Positions 46,501 to 57,221 are shown, counted from the stretch's first letter. The stretch: 64,000 nucleotides of DNA from Epichloe hybrida (GCA_019022495.1 JAFEKR010000030.1:744001-808000); one strand, 5' to 3'. The notes: generated by a model from the letters alone, not told the origin. Translations and numbers: made by a program.

Positions 46501-47081
46501 TGCGGCGCCTCGCCACCATGGTGCGCCCAGTGCCCGACTTTCCACGTTCAGGCATCGGGTTTCGCCACGTGCTTGACATCTCCCAGCAGCCAGGCGGACT
46601 GGACCTGTGCACGTCCCTGCTGCAAGCTCATTTCACCGGTGACTGGGCCAAGGCTGGTGTCGTGGCGTGCTGTGAAGTTGGCGGCTTCGTCTTTGCGTCG
46701 GCCCTGGCCTCACGGGTTGGTGTGCCCTTGGCATTGATTCGCGAAGCTGGCAAGCTCCCTCCGCCCACTGTTTCCGTCACAAAACTCCCCTCACACATCT
46801 CATCTTCCGCATCTCATGGTCCGGGGGAGAAGAGGATTGAGATGGGCGTCGATGCAGTCCCAACAGGCGCATCCGTGGTCGTTGTGGATGACGTGCTAGC
46901 TAGTGGGACAACACTTTGTGCGGTGCTGCAGCTCCTAATCAATGAAGCCCAAGTTGGTGCCGACAACATCCACGTCATGGTAGTGGCAGAGTTCCCCGTT
47001 CACCGCGGTCGGGAAATGCTGCGTCGGCGTGGTTTCGGCCGGGTCAAAATTCAAAATCTCCTCATCTTTGATGGCGTTTAG
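43515..47081 (+). CDS. Four-domain enzyme: methyltransferase, FAD oxidoreductase, PMK-like kinase, APRT-like transferase
   Basis: 1188 residues without introns. I start at MATLESLKEKL; an in-frame ATG lies 15 bases upstream. Residues about 30-260 look like a class I SAM methyltransferase (motif I VLEIGPGP at about 75; VERFDVILFCHSMYGM). Residues about 320-775 are a PCMH-type FAD oxidoreductase: TVLGGGHSGHC carries the histidine usually bound to FAD, then GGIGHLARLHGLACD, and KHMADPQNVLAHACPL at the end. Residues about 785-960 have a P-loop (TGESCAGKDF), YKEQHRAALTRFF and LLITGMRDD, resembling animal-type phosphomevalonate kinase. Residues about 990-1188 are APRT-like: PDFPRSGIGFRHVLD and the PRPP loop VVVVDDVLASGTTL. 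A disordered acidic linker (GADDDDTTAVEDNG) separates the last two. GC content is high throughout, with no sign of RIP. Substrate unknown; a purine- or pterin-like base is a plausible inference. Confidence 0.85.
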   Translation: MATLESLKEKLWHNVTTTTTATSTSCRRRPLTDSEYSAGFDIIKGDLGRSTYQDFILPRLTVLLHPLAESGARISVLEIGPGPQSILGHLPRRLRCIIRKYTAYEPNELFAAKLEETFLSSRKEVSPLPELESLPDIRHIPFTVGSDTNRAASTAENVERFDVILFCHSMYGMKPKRKFIERALEMLVEQPPSKGLVVVFHRDQATLHFDGLVCHKTATFPTGVVCVADDDEALDKFARFIAGCAMHDAGANKAVSMEWRKVCRALGEREEAQQDQGQGRLLFGSPEIMVAFTKHATALPELMAQVPLGTGGGVKNRQARLRHSTSIVVRPTEIRHVQQCVEWALHHGTSLTVLGGGHSGHCLWPNVVSVDMGAFNRVHVLGAREGSEESYEEGSEGSDGFLVVAEAGCKSGDIIRETMAAGLTVPLGARPSVGPGLWLQGGIGHLARLHGLACDAVVGAVVVSVASGRVLCIGRVPRPHRPVDSDSAPPESEGDLLWAIKGAGTNFGIVVSVTFRACAAPMYSVRNWVIPLHDSAEARRKLGHFDELVADKSSRNSSVGAYIYGEKDGLCLGVTTVEPSTTDGGELGSETLHLAPALMGKVFGPQRDGKTVDGVGLFETEMYMSGMHGGHGGGKTSSFKRCLFLKRIGEVNMADMLVAAVETRPSPLCYLHLLQGGGSVRDVAPDATAFGCREWDFACVVTGVWPRDQDGTKVSRATVRWVYDVATMLLPLSCGAYGADLGPDPRDASLAATAFGSNRPRLARLKHMADPQNVLAHACPLPTAPVAQAQTLIILVTGESCAGKDFCADAWVSMFVTHLAKSVPARVISISDATKRDYAAATGAHLHRLLRDRQYKEQHRAALTRFFQAQLRQRPRLREEHFLNVVRDTVGSDVLLITGMRDDAPVAAFSHLVPKSRLLEVRIQAGRKTRRARRGVEIGADDDDTTAVEDNGQNGQSDSPVPDYTPSFTFTNESTGGKAAKRFAQNHLLPFLHDDLRRLATMVRPVPDFPRSGIGFRHVLDISQQPGGLDLCTSLLQAHFTGDWAKAGVVACCEVGGFVFASALASRVGVPLALIREAGKLPPPTVSVTKLPSHISSSASHGPGEKRIEMGVDAVPTGASVVVVDDVLASGTTLCAVLQLLINEAQVGADNIHVMVVAEFPVHRGREMLRRRGFGRVKIQNLLIFDGV

Positions 47082-48623
47082 AGGAGCTCTCCCAGCAGCC
47101 ATGCCTTGCAGGGGGCATCCGGACACGCGCCGAGTCATGCTACCAAGTCACGCCATCTTGTGCTGATATATCCTTCAGGTGCCGAGAATGTATAAATGGG
47201 GCAGGGCACGGGTATTGCGGCGGGAAGGGGTTCATCGCACCCATTCGGATGACACGGCAGAGAGGTATGTGGTCCAACTTTTAGGCATCCTCCCCAATTC
47301 TCACTAGGACCAGTGGAAGAAAGAAACAGAAAATCTAGACAAGCCTCTCCGCCTGCTCAGGATACTGCTCATTGCAATACTGTGCCAAACCTGCGTTTCG
47401 TATTTTTACCTTGTCCGCGTGAACCAATTGCCTTGCATCTTGTTCTTTGCTGGTACAGTCGCCATGCACACCAGACACCAAGTCGATTTGGTCGTTGTGG
47501 GAGTTAAAGTGGTGTTAAATAGCATTTCCAAGTCGCGACATATCCAACATTGAATACGGCGCAAAGACACGCCCATCTGTGTTACCTCCTGCTCCTGTTC
47601 GATGATGGGCTCTGAACCACGAACTCTCGTCCATGTCGCGGCTAGGCGAATTGACGCTGTCATAAACCTTAAAATAGATCCAGGGGTGGAATACTAGAGA
47701 AGTCTGCCGGAATCCTCTCCTACAGCTACAGATGATTCGTAACCCATCCAGCGTTTTTGCCACTCCTCAAATCCATGAATAGTCAAAATACGGCGAGACA
47801 GAACAACGCAACGGGAAAGGGCCATGTCTGTTTGGTTCGAGACGATGGCAACGGCAGTGACGTCGACTACGGCAGTCGCACGGCGGAGGAGCAACAACGT
47901 TTTGAAGGCACGGAGCGCAAGTCCGCCAAAACAGAGAGGTGTGATGTCGTTTACCAATGGCCGCAGCGTGTGAACCCATATGCAAGTGTTCTAGGCGCAA
48001 GAACCCAAGTGGTGGCGTGTCTGCGTCCACGTTTCAAACTGCTCCCGATACAAGTTTCGCTGAGCTTGTTAGGAGGCGGGGTAGAGTAATTATTACATGG
48101 TTGAGCATCTGTGAGAACAGCATCACTGGCGCAAAGGCTCGTCGTGCCGAAGGTCTACATATCATCTTGGTACCCATCGTGTTGGGGGTTTTGATATTCG
48201 ACCGCTGCGTGTCCTGAAATGTTCGCAGGGACGTTCCAGCCGGCCCTGCTCCTTAAGCCGCCCAGATCGTACTGGGTCTGCTTGAGGCAGAGTGCCGCGC
48301 TGCGTGCCGGATCGCAGGTGAGGGACATGATCTTTTGGCAATCGCCGCTGATAATTTGCCGACGTTTCTTTAGGGTGAGTATGTCCCGCACTCTGGTGCT
48401 TCGACGTCTGCGTGCCGCTGCTTCGTGGCACACCTTCGCGATCCCGGGTCGTAAGTTCATTTTCCGCCGTTGTTGGCTTTCGACGCTGGCATTTCCGGAT
48501 CTTCGGCATCGATCTAGAGGCCTCAACTTGCCCCATGGTCGCAGAGGTTCGGCGCGCGGAAATTCTCCGGGCGGTCTTCGATATGATACTTCGATTGTTC
48601 TTGCCTCGATTGATGATTTTTGC
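47082..48623. other. Intergenic, nothing assigned
   Basis: Several overlapping open frames of 60-160 codons on both strands show no recognisable feature. Confidence 0.4.
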
Positions 48624-49329
48624 CTATGCCGCCATCGTACGGCGCTCCTCCTCAATCCATATTAGCAGGACTTTGTGACGTTCAAGATCTCGTTCAGCAA
48701 TCTCCAGCTCGTTCAAGACGGTTTCCATATCCTCAGCCTTGATTGGACCACTCAATTCTTTCTTTAACCTGTCTCGCCTTTTCTCAAACTGCTCCATGCG
48801 TTTGAGATTGGTCTGAAGATGAGTCTGTTGCGCCAAATCGAGGCCAGAGGGATAGCATGGAGGACAGCCGTCGCGTTCAAGAGCCAGACGTGCATCAAGC
48901 TCGAGGGATTTGGACAATTCAGTCTTCTCATCCTCGTCCAGCGGTGGTGTCAAGCATCTAGACCGTGCAATTAGAATACGTCCAAGACGATACCTAGCTG
49001 GGGTACGCACGCACCTAAGTCTCGAAGAAAGAGAGCTGCCATCACAACCTAACGTTTGCTGCAGTCTGATCGCGGCAAATTGCTTTAGTATGGTCTGCCA
49101 ATACATGCGACATGTTTTTCACATACTTCGCTTGTGCAAAAACTGCTGCCCGCTCCGACTCCGGTAGCATTGAGCAACCGGGGATCGTAACCATACTGCT
49201 CCCAGGTTGGATGTCAGCAGGATGAAACGTGGAGGCACTGGGAGGTATTACGAACGCAATGTCCCCATATTCTTTAATAATGGTTCGAGAAGCCAAATCA
49301 TCGATGGAATAATCGACGGGGGCGTCCAT
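48624..49329 (-). CDS. Hypothetical coiled-coil protein, three exons
   Basis: Proposed join on the minus strand: 49329-49127, 49065-49015, about 48957-48624 (195 residues). Introns 49126-49066 (GTATGT...ATCAG) and about 49014-48958 (GTGCGT...TCTAG) keep frame. The N-terminus is MDAPVDYSIDDLASRTI. The middle has a CPPCYPSG motif. The C-terminal 80 residues (LKRMEQFEKRRDRLKKEL, VLNELEIAERDLERHK) form a strong coiled coil. No family was recognised. The splice model is mine and needs transcript evidence. Confidence 0.5.
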
Positions 49330-49976
49330 GCTGGATACAGTGCGAGGCGCTAGGAACTTGGAGATGATAAGAAGAAGAAAGGATTAGTCGCGCAGAATTG
49401 ATCAGAGTGGCCAAGCACAATGCTGGGCGGGTGAACATCGGGCCACTGCCTTCGCATAGCACACGGGGCAGGTGCGCTTCAATCATGGCCAATTACATAC
49501 AATTAGGAAACCGCGATACGATGTAATAACAAACCATCCTACATGAATCACATAGCCACTGGTGGCATGGCGTTTCATTGAAGCGTCCGTCACCCTAGCC
49601 TTAACTCTAGAAAGTATACATTATTCTAGATAAGTGGTTTTAGTAGCATTTCACTAGGCTTCGTTATTAGATAATAGAACGACGTGTAGTGCAAAGATCA
49701 ATTGCATTCGAGGGTCTTCGAGGCAGTCTCTTTCTTCTAGAAATACTACATTTAATCGATAAGTGTTTCCACTAATACAAGAAAGGAACACAAGCGGGTG
49801 TTAAATCAGATATAAAGCTGCTATATGTGGCTTTGTGAATAATACGTATTCCCCTTCCGCGACTCACACTATGCTATTGGCTTGACATACATGTCTACTA
49901 TCCGCATCATCAGTCTTAAAGACTAGTCTCTAGAACATCAATTCAGCGGCACTAATGCATCCATGGTCAAAGACCG
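49330..49976. other. Intergenic, nothing assigned
   Basis: Somewhat AT-rich, no gene recognised. Confidence 0.4.
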
Positions 49977-51712
49977 CTATATCCGTGTTGATGCACTAGT
50001 GCGCCCATTATGAGCAAGTTGACACTGTCTTCTCGTGTACCACCACTCCAGGATGCCATGACAGGTAATCTCGAAATCCAAATCTCTGGCGGCGGGAAGG
50101 AGGTTCCTTGGTGTACATGCCGTAAACACTCTAACGTTGCTAACATAGGGGCATTGATCGGGCTTTCGTAATATGACAAATCTAATAGTCGCGTCGCAAG
50201 GCACTCGCTGCTCCGCCCCTAATCTGTCTAGTCGAACTTGCCCCAGGGTTGCTCGTGAGCTGTCGTGATAATGCAAAAGCAAGCCTGTAACAGTGCGATT
50301 GAAATTGCACAGCCTGATAGAGTCAAGGTTTTCAAGTCGTACGAACGTGTAGAAATAGCTCTCAACTGAAGTAATCGCTGGGTAGCGTGATAAAGGTGTT
50401 GGTATGTGCAAGATCTGTGCGTCATTGATTTCGGGTGCCGGACTGAGCGCCAGTTCGCGTATTCCCTTCGATTCGTCTATGTAAAGATAGTCTGGTTCAC
50501 TCCGAAGTTTTGCAAGGCGGGAATATGTATATGCTTGACCTGGCGTCGGATGTTTACCTAAGACGTGTACGCGACCTGTTGTAGTAACAATGATTAAATC
50601 TACGTGTTTCCAGAAATACTGGTCGCAATCACGACGCCAAATATCGGCCAGGAGTTCGCCGTGACTAATGGGAATATACAACCATGTGATGCTGTCGTCA
50701 GGCATATTAGCGTAGCAAGATACGCCATCCCCGGCTGTGTGCCTCACGAGGCGAAGTGCTCGGCGAGCGGGGTTCCATGCCACTGAATAGCCTGTTGTTC
50801 CCGGGTCGTTGACCATAACACGATTGAATCTAGGTGGCCTTTTCGAGGGTGATAGAGGAAATCGGACAAGCTCTGGTCGAAATATCGGGACCGACCACAA
50901 CGGCTGTTTGCAGTCTCCATGCTGGTCGATCCTTAGGTTCCGAATTTTGAGTCCCTAGATCGATTAAAACGCATCAGTGCCATTGCAGCGTGACATAGAG
51001 GGGCGAGAAGCTAGTTGTACTTACATCAAAATCAAATTGAAGCCTACACCCTTCACTTAGCGGAAGCGCTTGCCACCAGTCCCAGGGGCAACTTTTAGTT
51101 TCCAGAATCTCTGTTGAGCAAGCAAATACCACCTTCTTCACACCCAGAGGACCACGTGCAACGTAAATGACATTAGCTGTTGAGTCTTTCTTGGGATTGT
51201 AAAGAAGATCTGCTGTTGGTATGTTGCTCAAAGTGGACACGTATGTTTCACCATGCAGTTTTGCGTAGGTTGCCCATATACAGGACGATGTCCCTACTTC
51301 ACCTCTTGATGCTTTGGTTATCTTCTCTTCAGCCTGTAAAGTCAATCGCGCCAGATCCAGCCTTGAGGCGCCCGAGTGTTTTAATTCGCGCTCAGGGTGA
51401 GCCGACCGGACAATCAATCCTTCAAAGTCAGGGTCCCAACTGGTCACCCTACAGGCTTCTAATGACGGCACACCCTCTTTTGCACAGCTTAAGTGACAAG
51501 CTTGGGCCAGGCCATCTTGGTGTCGACAGTTTGATATTACGCATGGATAGTATTTGTCCTCTCGGAGACATTTCTCTTCCTTGTATAAGACTAGTTGTTT
51601 TAGCTCATGGATCTCCCAAGTTGCAAAGGGTGTACCTACCGCATAAGATCGCATCGCCATCTTTCAATTCCAGAGTGCAAAGCACGCAGTGGGGATCGAT
51701 GCAGCTATCCAT
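49977..51712 (-). CDS. Unrecognised fungal protein with Cys-rich N-terminus, three exons
   Basis: Proposed join on the minus strand: 51712-51640, 51590-51025, 50954-49977 (1617 nt, 538 residues). Introns 51639-51591 (phase 1; GTAGGT, branch GCTAAAAC, ACTAG) and 51024-50955 (phase 0; GTAAGT, ATCTAG) have standard ends. The first 60 residues carry about ten cysteines and several histidines (MDSCIDPHCVLCTLELKDGD, CVISNCRHQDGLAQACHLSC), suggesting a zinc-binding module. The rest (LDLARLTLQAEEKITKA, later GTTGYSVAWNPARRALRL) looks globular and beta-rich, without a domain I can name. No signal peptide. Confidence 0.6.
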
Positions 51713-52262
51713 TGTCTGAACTTCTCGAGTCACTAACCGAGGGCTGCTTGACAGTATTGCGGGGGCCGGGAAGGAAAATCCCCTACAAAAGGCAGGCACT
51801 TTTCTAGCGGCACCGCTCTCCAAAAAAGCGCGGCACATTAAATGCGGTTAATGCCTGAGGCTGTATGGGTAACATGTGATGCTCCCATAGCGTGCCTCGA
51901 GGCCTTACGTTTCCAGATGGCCTTAACACTACAGTGTCTCCTAACATCTCCTTCTTAGTCCCATACCATGTGCAGATATACGACCGCAAACATCGTGCAC
52001 GATGATTGTCAAAGAAACCCGCAACACAGAATAGTGAAGCGTCTTTACAAACGGTGTGCAGATTGCCCGAGGCCCGGCCCGCGTTGTGATAATCCGACAT
52101 TCGACCAGTTTCTAGGGCTCAACTTCGATTCACATCGCAGAGGACCTTGCAGGATTTGCCGAGATTCGGGTGCCTCGGTTGGTGGAGAGATATACGAAGA
52201 TGTGAGCAACTGCTACCGCGACGTCGACGACTGCCGCCACTAACGTAACAATCAACGACAGC
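51713..52262. other. Divergent intergenic region
   Basis: Between two genes transcribed apart. No gene recognised. Confidence 0.4.
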
Positions 52263-53108
52263 ATGACCTCCACGGTTAGGCCGCGTAGTTCGTGCAGCCC
52301 TGGCCCGCAGTTGCCCATCGACTTCGACGCGCTCGAATTTCTCGCACACGGTACTTCGGGTGCTGTCTACGCCATTGACAAAGACTGGGTCCTGAAGGAG
52401 TCTTGGGAACTCGACCGCGGCATCGTGGAGCGCCAAGCCTTGGGTCGCCTCGGTTCGCACCCCAACATCATCGGATACTTTGGCGAAGCAACCCCGAATT
52501 CCATCGTCCTCGAACGTGGTATCCCTTTGTTGTCGCCGGAACGTATTGGCCTTGTTCCGACCCAAAAAAAGCTGGCTTGGATAAGAGACGTTGCGGAAGG
52601 GCTCCTATACATACACCAGCAAGGTATCATTCATGCTGATGTTGGCTGTGAGAATATAGTCATCGTGGACGGACAATTGAAGATAATTGACTTTGAGGGT
52701 TGCAGTATGGATGGAAAGGAAGCAACCGCTGGCTATAAATGGTATAATCGCAAGGACGACTCCGTTACCCTGCAGAGCGACATCTTCGCATACGGCTGCG
52801 TTGTCTATCAAATCCTAACAGGCAGACCAACCTTCCATGAGCTAACTGAATCTGACGACCGAAGCAACCTCGTGCGGCGTCGATGCGCCCAACACCTATT
52901 CCCAGATATTCAGGGCTTACTTCTGAGTGACGTTATACTACGCTGTTGGTCTGGTTCATTCAAATCGATGGCGGAAGTCATTTCAGCGCTCGATTCCACT
53001 TCGACGCGGCTGCTCAGTCCGCCGCGTCTCACTTCCATTCTATGGAAATGGGTAGGAACCTGCCTAAGATCCAAACAAAACGGGACTTGCTCAGTCAGTC
53101 ACGATTAG
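52263..53108 (+). CDS. Small atypical protein kinase
   Basis: 281 residues, single exon; essentially only a kinase domain. Gly-rich loop LAHGTSGAVYAI, the ATP-binding lysine in WVLKES, catalytic loop HADVGCENIVI (H-A-D instead of H-R-D) and DFEG where DFG is normal. QSDIFAYGCVVYQILTGRPT is the expected helix F region. The activation segment is short. The catalytic Asp and Asn are kept, so activity is possible, but the DFE change and HAD loop make it unusual. It begins a run of kinase-fold genes. Confidence 0.75.
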   Translation: MTSTVRPRSSCSPGPQLPIDFDALEFLAHGTSGAVYAIDKDWVLKESWELDRGIVERQALGRLGSHPNIIGYFGEATPNSIVLERGIPLLSPERIGLVPTQKKLAWIRDVAEGLLYIHQQGIIHADVGCENIVIVDGQLKIIDFEGCSMDGKEATAGYKWYNRKDDSVTLQSDIFAYGCVVYQILTGRPTFHELTESDDRSNLVRRRCAQHLFPDIQGLLLSDVILRCWSGSFKSMAEVISALDSTSTRLLSPPRLTSILWKWVGTCLRSKQNGTCSVSHD

Positions 53109-54334
53109 TAGATTAGTTCTAGAGTCGGTGGCCATCCCGACGCTCCCTGCTTCCTCGACGCGCAGGTGGGTGGTGTGTAGAGAGAAACGTTTCAGTTCGC
53201 TGTAGATGAAGATTACGTAGACACACACATACACACATAAATGCAGCCAAAATGCCCATATCGAGGTATCATTCTGATGGGAGAGGGGGATCATTGTGGC
53301 ATCGGCGGGCACGTATCTTCGGACGATGCACGAAAGGTCGGTGTCCGCAGAGTAACGAAACAAAGCAGCGTACATGCTTAGACAACTGCCGAATATGATA
53401 CAAAAGGAGCCACATGTGCTTCAACGCTAGAATGATGCAACTGCACTGCCGTGAAGAACACGGGCTTCTCAGCGAGAGACGAGTTGGGGCGCCGTCAAGA
53501 GCGGCTCATCTGCGGCGTTTTCGGGTGCCGTGGCGAGAAGGAGTGAGGTGCCAACAGTTAGTCAAGAAGCGGAAGCATAGCTGGTGGGTTGAAGTTTGTG
53601 ACGACGAGGCGATAGTTGGAGCGAATTGAAGGCAAAGCAAGGTTAGCGCGAGTCGGCGAAAAGAGTCAAGTTTGGCGTGAAAAAAATCCTGGGTTCTCCA
53701 GATGGGCTTTATTTTTGGCAAGTATCGGAGCAGTACAGGAAACAAGACTGTGCTAGTGCAAAGCAATAGGTGCAGCCAAACTCGGATATCCGCGAGCACT
53801 ACGCCAAAAAAGACTGAGGTTACAACCTCTGGAAACTGAAACCTTTTTTGATTGGATTAATATGTAGCTCGCGATAATGTACATATGTAGAAGCTCCAAA
53901 AGAACGAGAGAGGGGTTTTAGTGGAGTACCTTCCCCTATTTCTATACATGAGCTAACATCCGCCAGATCAGATTACATCCCAGAGTGATTAAGCAGACGC
54001 TAACATTTGGTCTGGTAGAGCACGTGGTCAATCTCCTAGGTCAGCTGACTGATTACGCGCTGTTCCTTTACATATGTACATGTACATTGATTCCCAGCTT
54101 CCTGCCACGTTTGACCACCTGCCTAATTGGCTGGTCGCTGACATCCTCCGCTGTCAGAGCTCAGGTGGCAGGCCTCTCTCCTGTCCAGCTTTCAGTAATC
54201 CGTACACCTCATACACTGCGATATTCGCGCGGTCCGCCACCTCTCTATATATGATACCGACTCGGCTTTTCTACACTTCTCCGTGAACTCCTCAGACGGT
54301 TCTCAGCACAAAAGACTTCCCCATCTGGTCTGAT
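53109..54334. other. Intergenic, nothing assigned
   Basis: No reliable gene. A 71-codon frame at 53414-53629 shows no recognisable feature. Confidence 0.4.
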
Positions 54335-55201
54335 TTGCTATGTTGCAATACTGCTGGTTGTGAATATATTCTATGCGACATGACGATAAAAAACACGAAG
54401 CTTACCCGAGCCCTTTTTATTCTTCTTTTCAAGATTGCACGCGCCAGGCACCTTCGAAGTCTTAACAAGCCGAGTGGTGTTGTATTTATATCGTCGAAAT
54501 TATGCATCAAATCAACGCCATTCACGAGAATGGCGGAGGCAGAGGCAATGAGACATGTGTCTAAACTGACGTCGATACCGGTTCCAAAGGTCTATTTAGC
54601 TTTCGAACACAAGCAGCATGTGTATGTCGTGATGGAGAGGGTTCACGGTCAACCACTCTCGGCCGGTTGGAGTCGACGGACTCCAGGGTCCAAAGCTGCA
54701 ATCTTTGAGCAACTCCGACTTTTCATCAATGATCTACGCAATATCGAAACTGCCGGGAGTATCTGTGTCTCAGATGTATGTGGAGGACCAATATACGATC
54801 CACGGCTTCCAGGGAATGGAGAGTGGGGCCCATTCCCATCAATACGTGATTTCCATCGACGGCTGCGTAATGGAATTGCATTCGATGACATTCAAAATCC
54901 GGAGAGTATCCCACAAGATTTGAAGAACCTGTTTCTCTTTCATGAGAGACCCTGGGGAAAGCCTGTTTTTACTCATGGCGATCTAAGCAGCCTTAATATT
55001 CTTGCACAAGGCGACAAGGTTACTGCTATCGTTGATTGGGAAACTGCAGGATGGATGCCTGCCTACTGGGAATACACTTCGGCGCGGAATGCGAATCCAC
55101 AAAATCAATTTTGGCGAGAAGAAGTCGATAACTTTCTTACTCCAGACCCACAAGCCTGGGAATCGGAGCTTACTAGGCAAAAGTATTTTGGGGACTTCTA
55201 G
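54335..55201 (+). CDS. APH-type kinase-fold protein
   Basis: 288 residues, single exon. N-lobe IKSTPFTRMAEAEAM, TSIPVPKVYLAFE, hinge VVMERVHGQPLSAGW. Catalytic loop THGDLSSLNIL with Asp and Asn present, then IVDWETAGWMPAYWEY. Length fits the family. The substrate is not predictable. The start may lie a little downstream (an in-frame ATG at residue 16). Confidence 0.75.
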   Translation: MLCCNTAGCEYILCDMTIKNTKLTRALFILLFKIARARHLRSLNKPSGVVFISSKLCIKSTPFTRMAEAEAMRHVSKLTSIPVPKVYLAFEHKQHVYVVMERVHGQPLSAGWSRRTPGSKAAIFEQLRLFINDLRNIETAGSICVSDVCGGPIYDPRLPGNGEWGPFPSIRDFHRRLRNGIAFDDIQNPESIPQDLKNLFLFHERPWGKPVFTHGDLSSLNILAQGDKVTAIVDWETAGWMPAYWEYTSARNANPQNQFWREEVDNFLTPDPQAWESELTRQKYFGDF

Positions 55202-55237
55202 TCGCTATTGTCAGACATTGCCAGACACAACTCCCAT

Positions 55238-55864
55238 TCAAGCTATCTGCTCTTTATTCTTCAGAAGATCCCATGTAGCCACTTTCCTGTTGTCATAGGT
55301 CCCAGCTGCTGCTTGTCCGTCGAACCTGTGAGCCGCGGCCTTCTGAGCGACGTACACCATCGCACACTGACTAACGGTATGCCAATCCAATTGATATGAT
55401 GACCTCTCAAATATACCCTGCTGCGAAATTTGCCGTTGTTGCAAGGCTTGCAATGCTTCTTGAACCCAAGATACACAGTTCCAACCTGCATGTTCACCTC
55501 TGATCGGGATACTGCGCAGAATTGCGGCGACGCGATCTCGATTTTTAACTTTTCCTACAAGGATCCGGACCAGGATCATAGCTGATGGGGCCATGTTAAT
55601 GGCTCGCTCTTCGAATTGCCAGACTGACTTTAACAGGCCATTAACAATAGTCATTTGCTCTTTAGCGTGATAGCGCACTCCTCGAGCGTCGTTTGTCTCC
55701 GATTTTGGACCAACTAAAAGGGCCCAGTGAAACCTAAACACCAGCAGTCAGTCACTGACACAAGTCAAAGCTATCGATCCCACTCACGCATCTTCTCCGC
55801 CTGGCATAGTCGCCTTCCCACCCCGTGCATATAACGCAACATACAGTCGGTCACTCCAAAGCAT
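55238..55864 (-). CDS. Hypothetical protein, two exons
   Basis: Join on the minus strand: 55864-55788, 55733-55238 (190 residues). The 54-nt intron (55787-55734) has GTGAGT and TTTAG ends and keeps frame. MLWSDRLYVALYARGG leads to FHWALLVGPK, RYHAKE, SAMILVRILVGKV and GWNCVSWVQEAL. I believe this is a small family common in fungi, but cannot name it. It is convergent with the APH gene, the stop codons being about 37 bp apart. Confidence 0.6.
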
Positions 55865-55946
55865 ACTTGAAATGTAGATAAAAGGTCACGTTACGTATGT
55901 GTTTAATCAGGGAAAGCGGAGCGAAGCGAAGCATTACACGCCGAAG

Positions 55947-56590
55947 ATGTTAACTGATGCGTTCAGTCAGCTGACCTGCTCCCTGTCGAATGCCGAATAT
56001 ACCGTGGTATGGATCTGCGCTCTGAGCACCGAGTGCCTTGCTGCACAGCTCTGTCTTGACGAAGAACACGAATGGCTGGAATAATCTGTGTCTCCCCATG
56101 TTAGTAATGTTGACACTTTGGGCCGAGTTGGAGGCACAACGTTGTTATCGCAGTTTTACCCGACGAACGTCCGCGGCAAGCGTCGCAAGAGATACGCTAC
56201 ACAGCTTCCCAAATATCCACATCGGCCTAATGGTAGGCATCGGCGGCGGAGTGCCAACCCACAGTAATGACGTTCGTTTAGGCGACTTCGTGATTAGCAC
56301 TCCTCGCGATGGCGAGGGTAGGTGTCATAGTATGACTTTGGCAGAACGATACAGGATCAGGCATTCCGTTAGACTGCATACTTAAACCAGCCACCTACAG
56401 TGTTACTGACGGCGGTGAACGGGCTGAAGACCCAGTATCAGAGAAAACGGCGCTAGCTTGAGGAAGCTATTAACCTCGTCACTGTTAAGCAGGAAGAGGG
56501 CCTAGGCGAGGAATTTCGCCAGCCACATGCGAGCAGCGACAGACTATATCGCAGCAACTTTGTCCATCCATCACATAAAAACGGGAGTTG
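55947..56590 (+). pseudogene. NLR-type N-terminal nucleoside phosphorylase domain, fragment
   Basis: Pieces of the PNP_UDP domain that begins many fungal NLR-like proteins are readable in three frames: [18 protein letters not shown] and [101 protein letters not shown]. They are in the right order but frame-shifted and with stops. The NACHT and repeat parts that would follow are absent. Confidence 0.7.
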
Positions 56591-57221
56591 AGTTGGAGAA
56601 TGACAGTCGATTTTATAACTTCTTTAGCGTAAGACGCATGTGTCCAGTCGCTACAACGGCTCGTACCACGAAACACAAGACGTGACCAAAACCAGGCATG
56701 ACAAACCAATGAATCTTGCATTCTCATTGCTAGTGTTATTAACCATGTCATTCTGCATTGAAAGCCGGTCGGCAAATGCAGCAGTCCGCACGATCACTGC
56801 CTAGCTCCAAGGCAGCGTCCAGTTAGTGAGCTGGATTTAGGCAGTTCAGTGCAGTGACCCGGCGGCTAATTTGTGAAGTGATGGACCACTTATTCCAGTC
56901 CATCTTTGTGTACACGGATGGTTGGTAGATGGTAATGACTAACGGCTGCGCCACAGCCGGCTGATACCTATTGACGAACATCTGTCGCACGCGATTGCTG
57001 CTAACAGCGCCAATGCGTTCTGGGACAACAGAGCTTTGGAGCCATGCTGGCCGACCTATCCCAACAGCAAGGTAGCAGCGATGACCAGCTTTCCGCCTTT
57101 CACGAGAGCCTACTATGCTGCTAACTTTACGAAACGATATTACCACTTTCATTCTCCTCATGCTCTTATCCCCTTTCACCTTCTCCATTCTCAATTCATC
57201 GGCATCCGCTTATTCGCTGGT
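56591..57221. other. Intergenic, nothing assigned
   Basis: Leader region of the SRPK-like gene; no separate gene recognised. Confidence 0.4.

Noticed and set aside
43515..47081. Multidomain protein as an assembly-made fusion
   Set aside because: One uninterrupted frame with uniform composition and sensible linkers; no repeat or join at domain borders.
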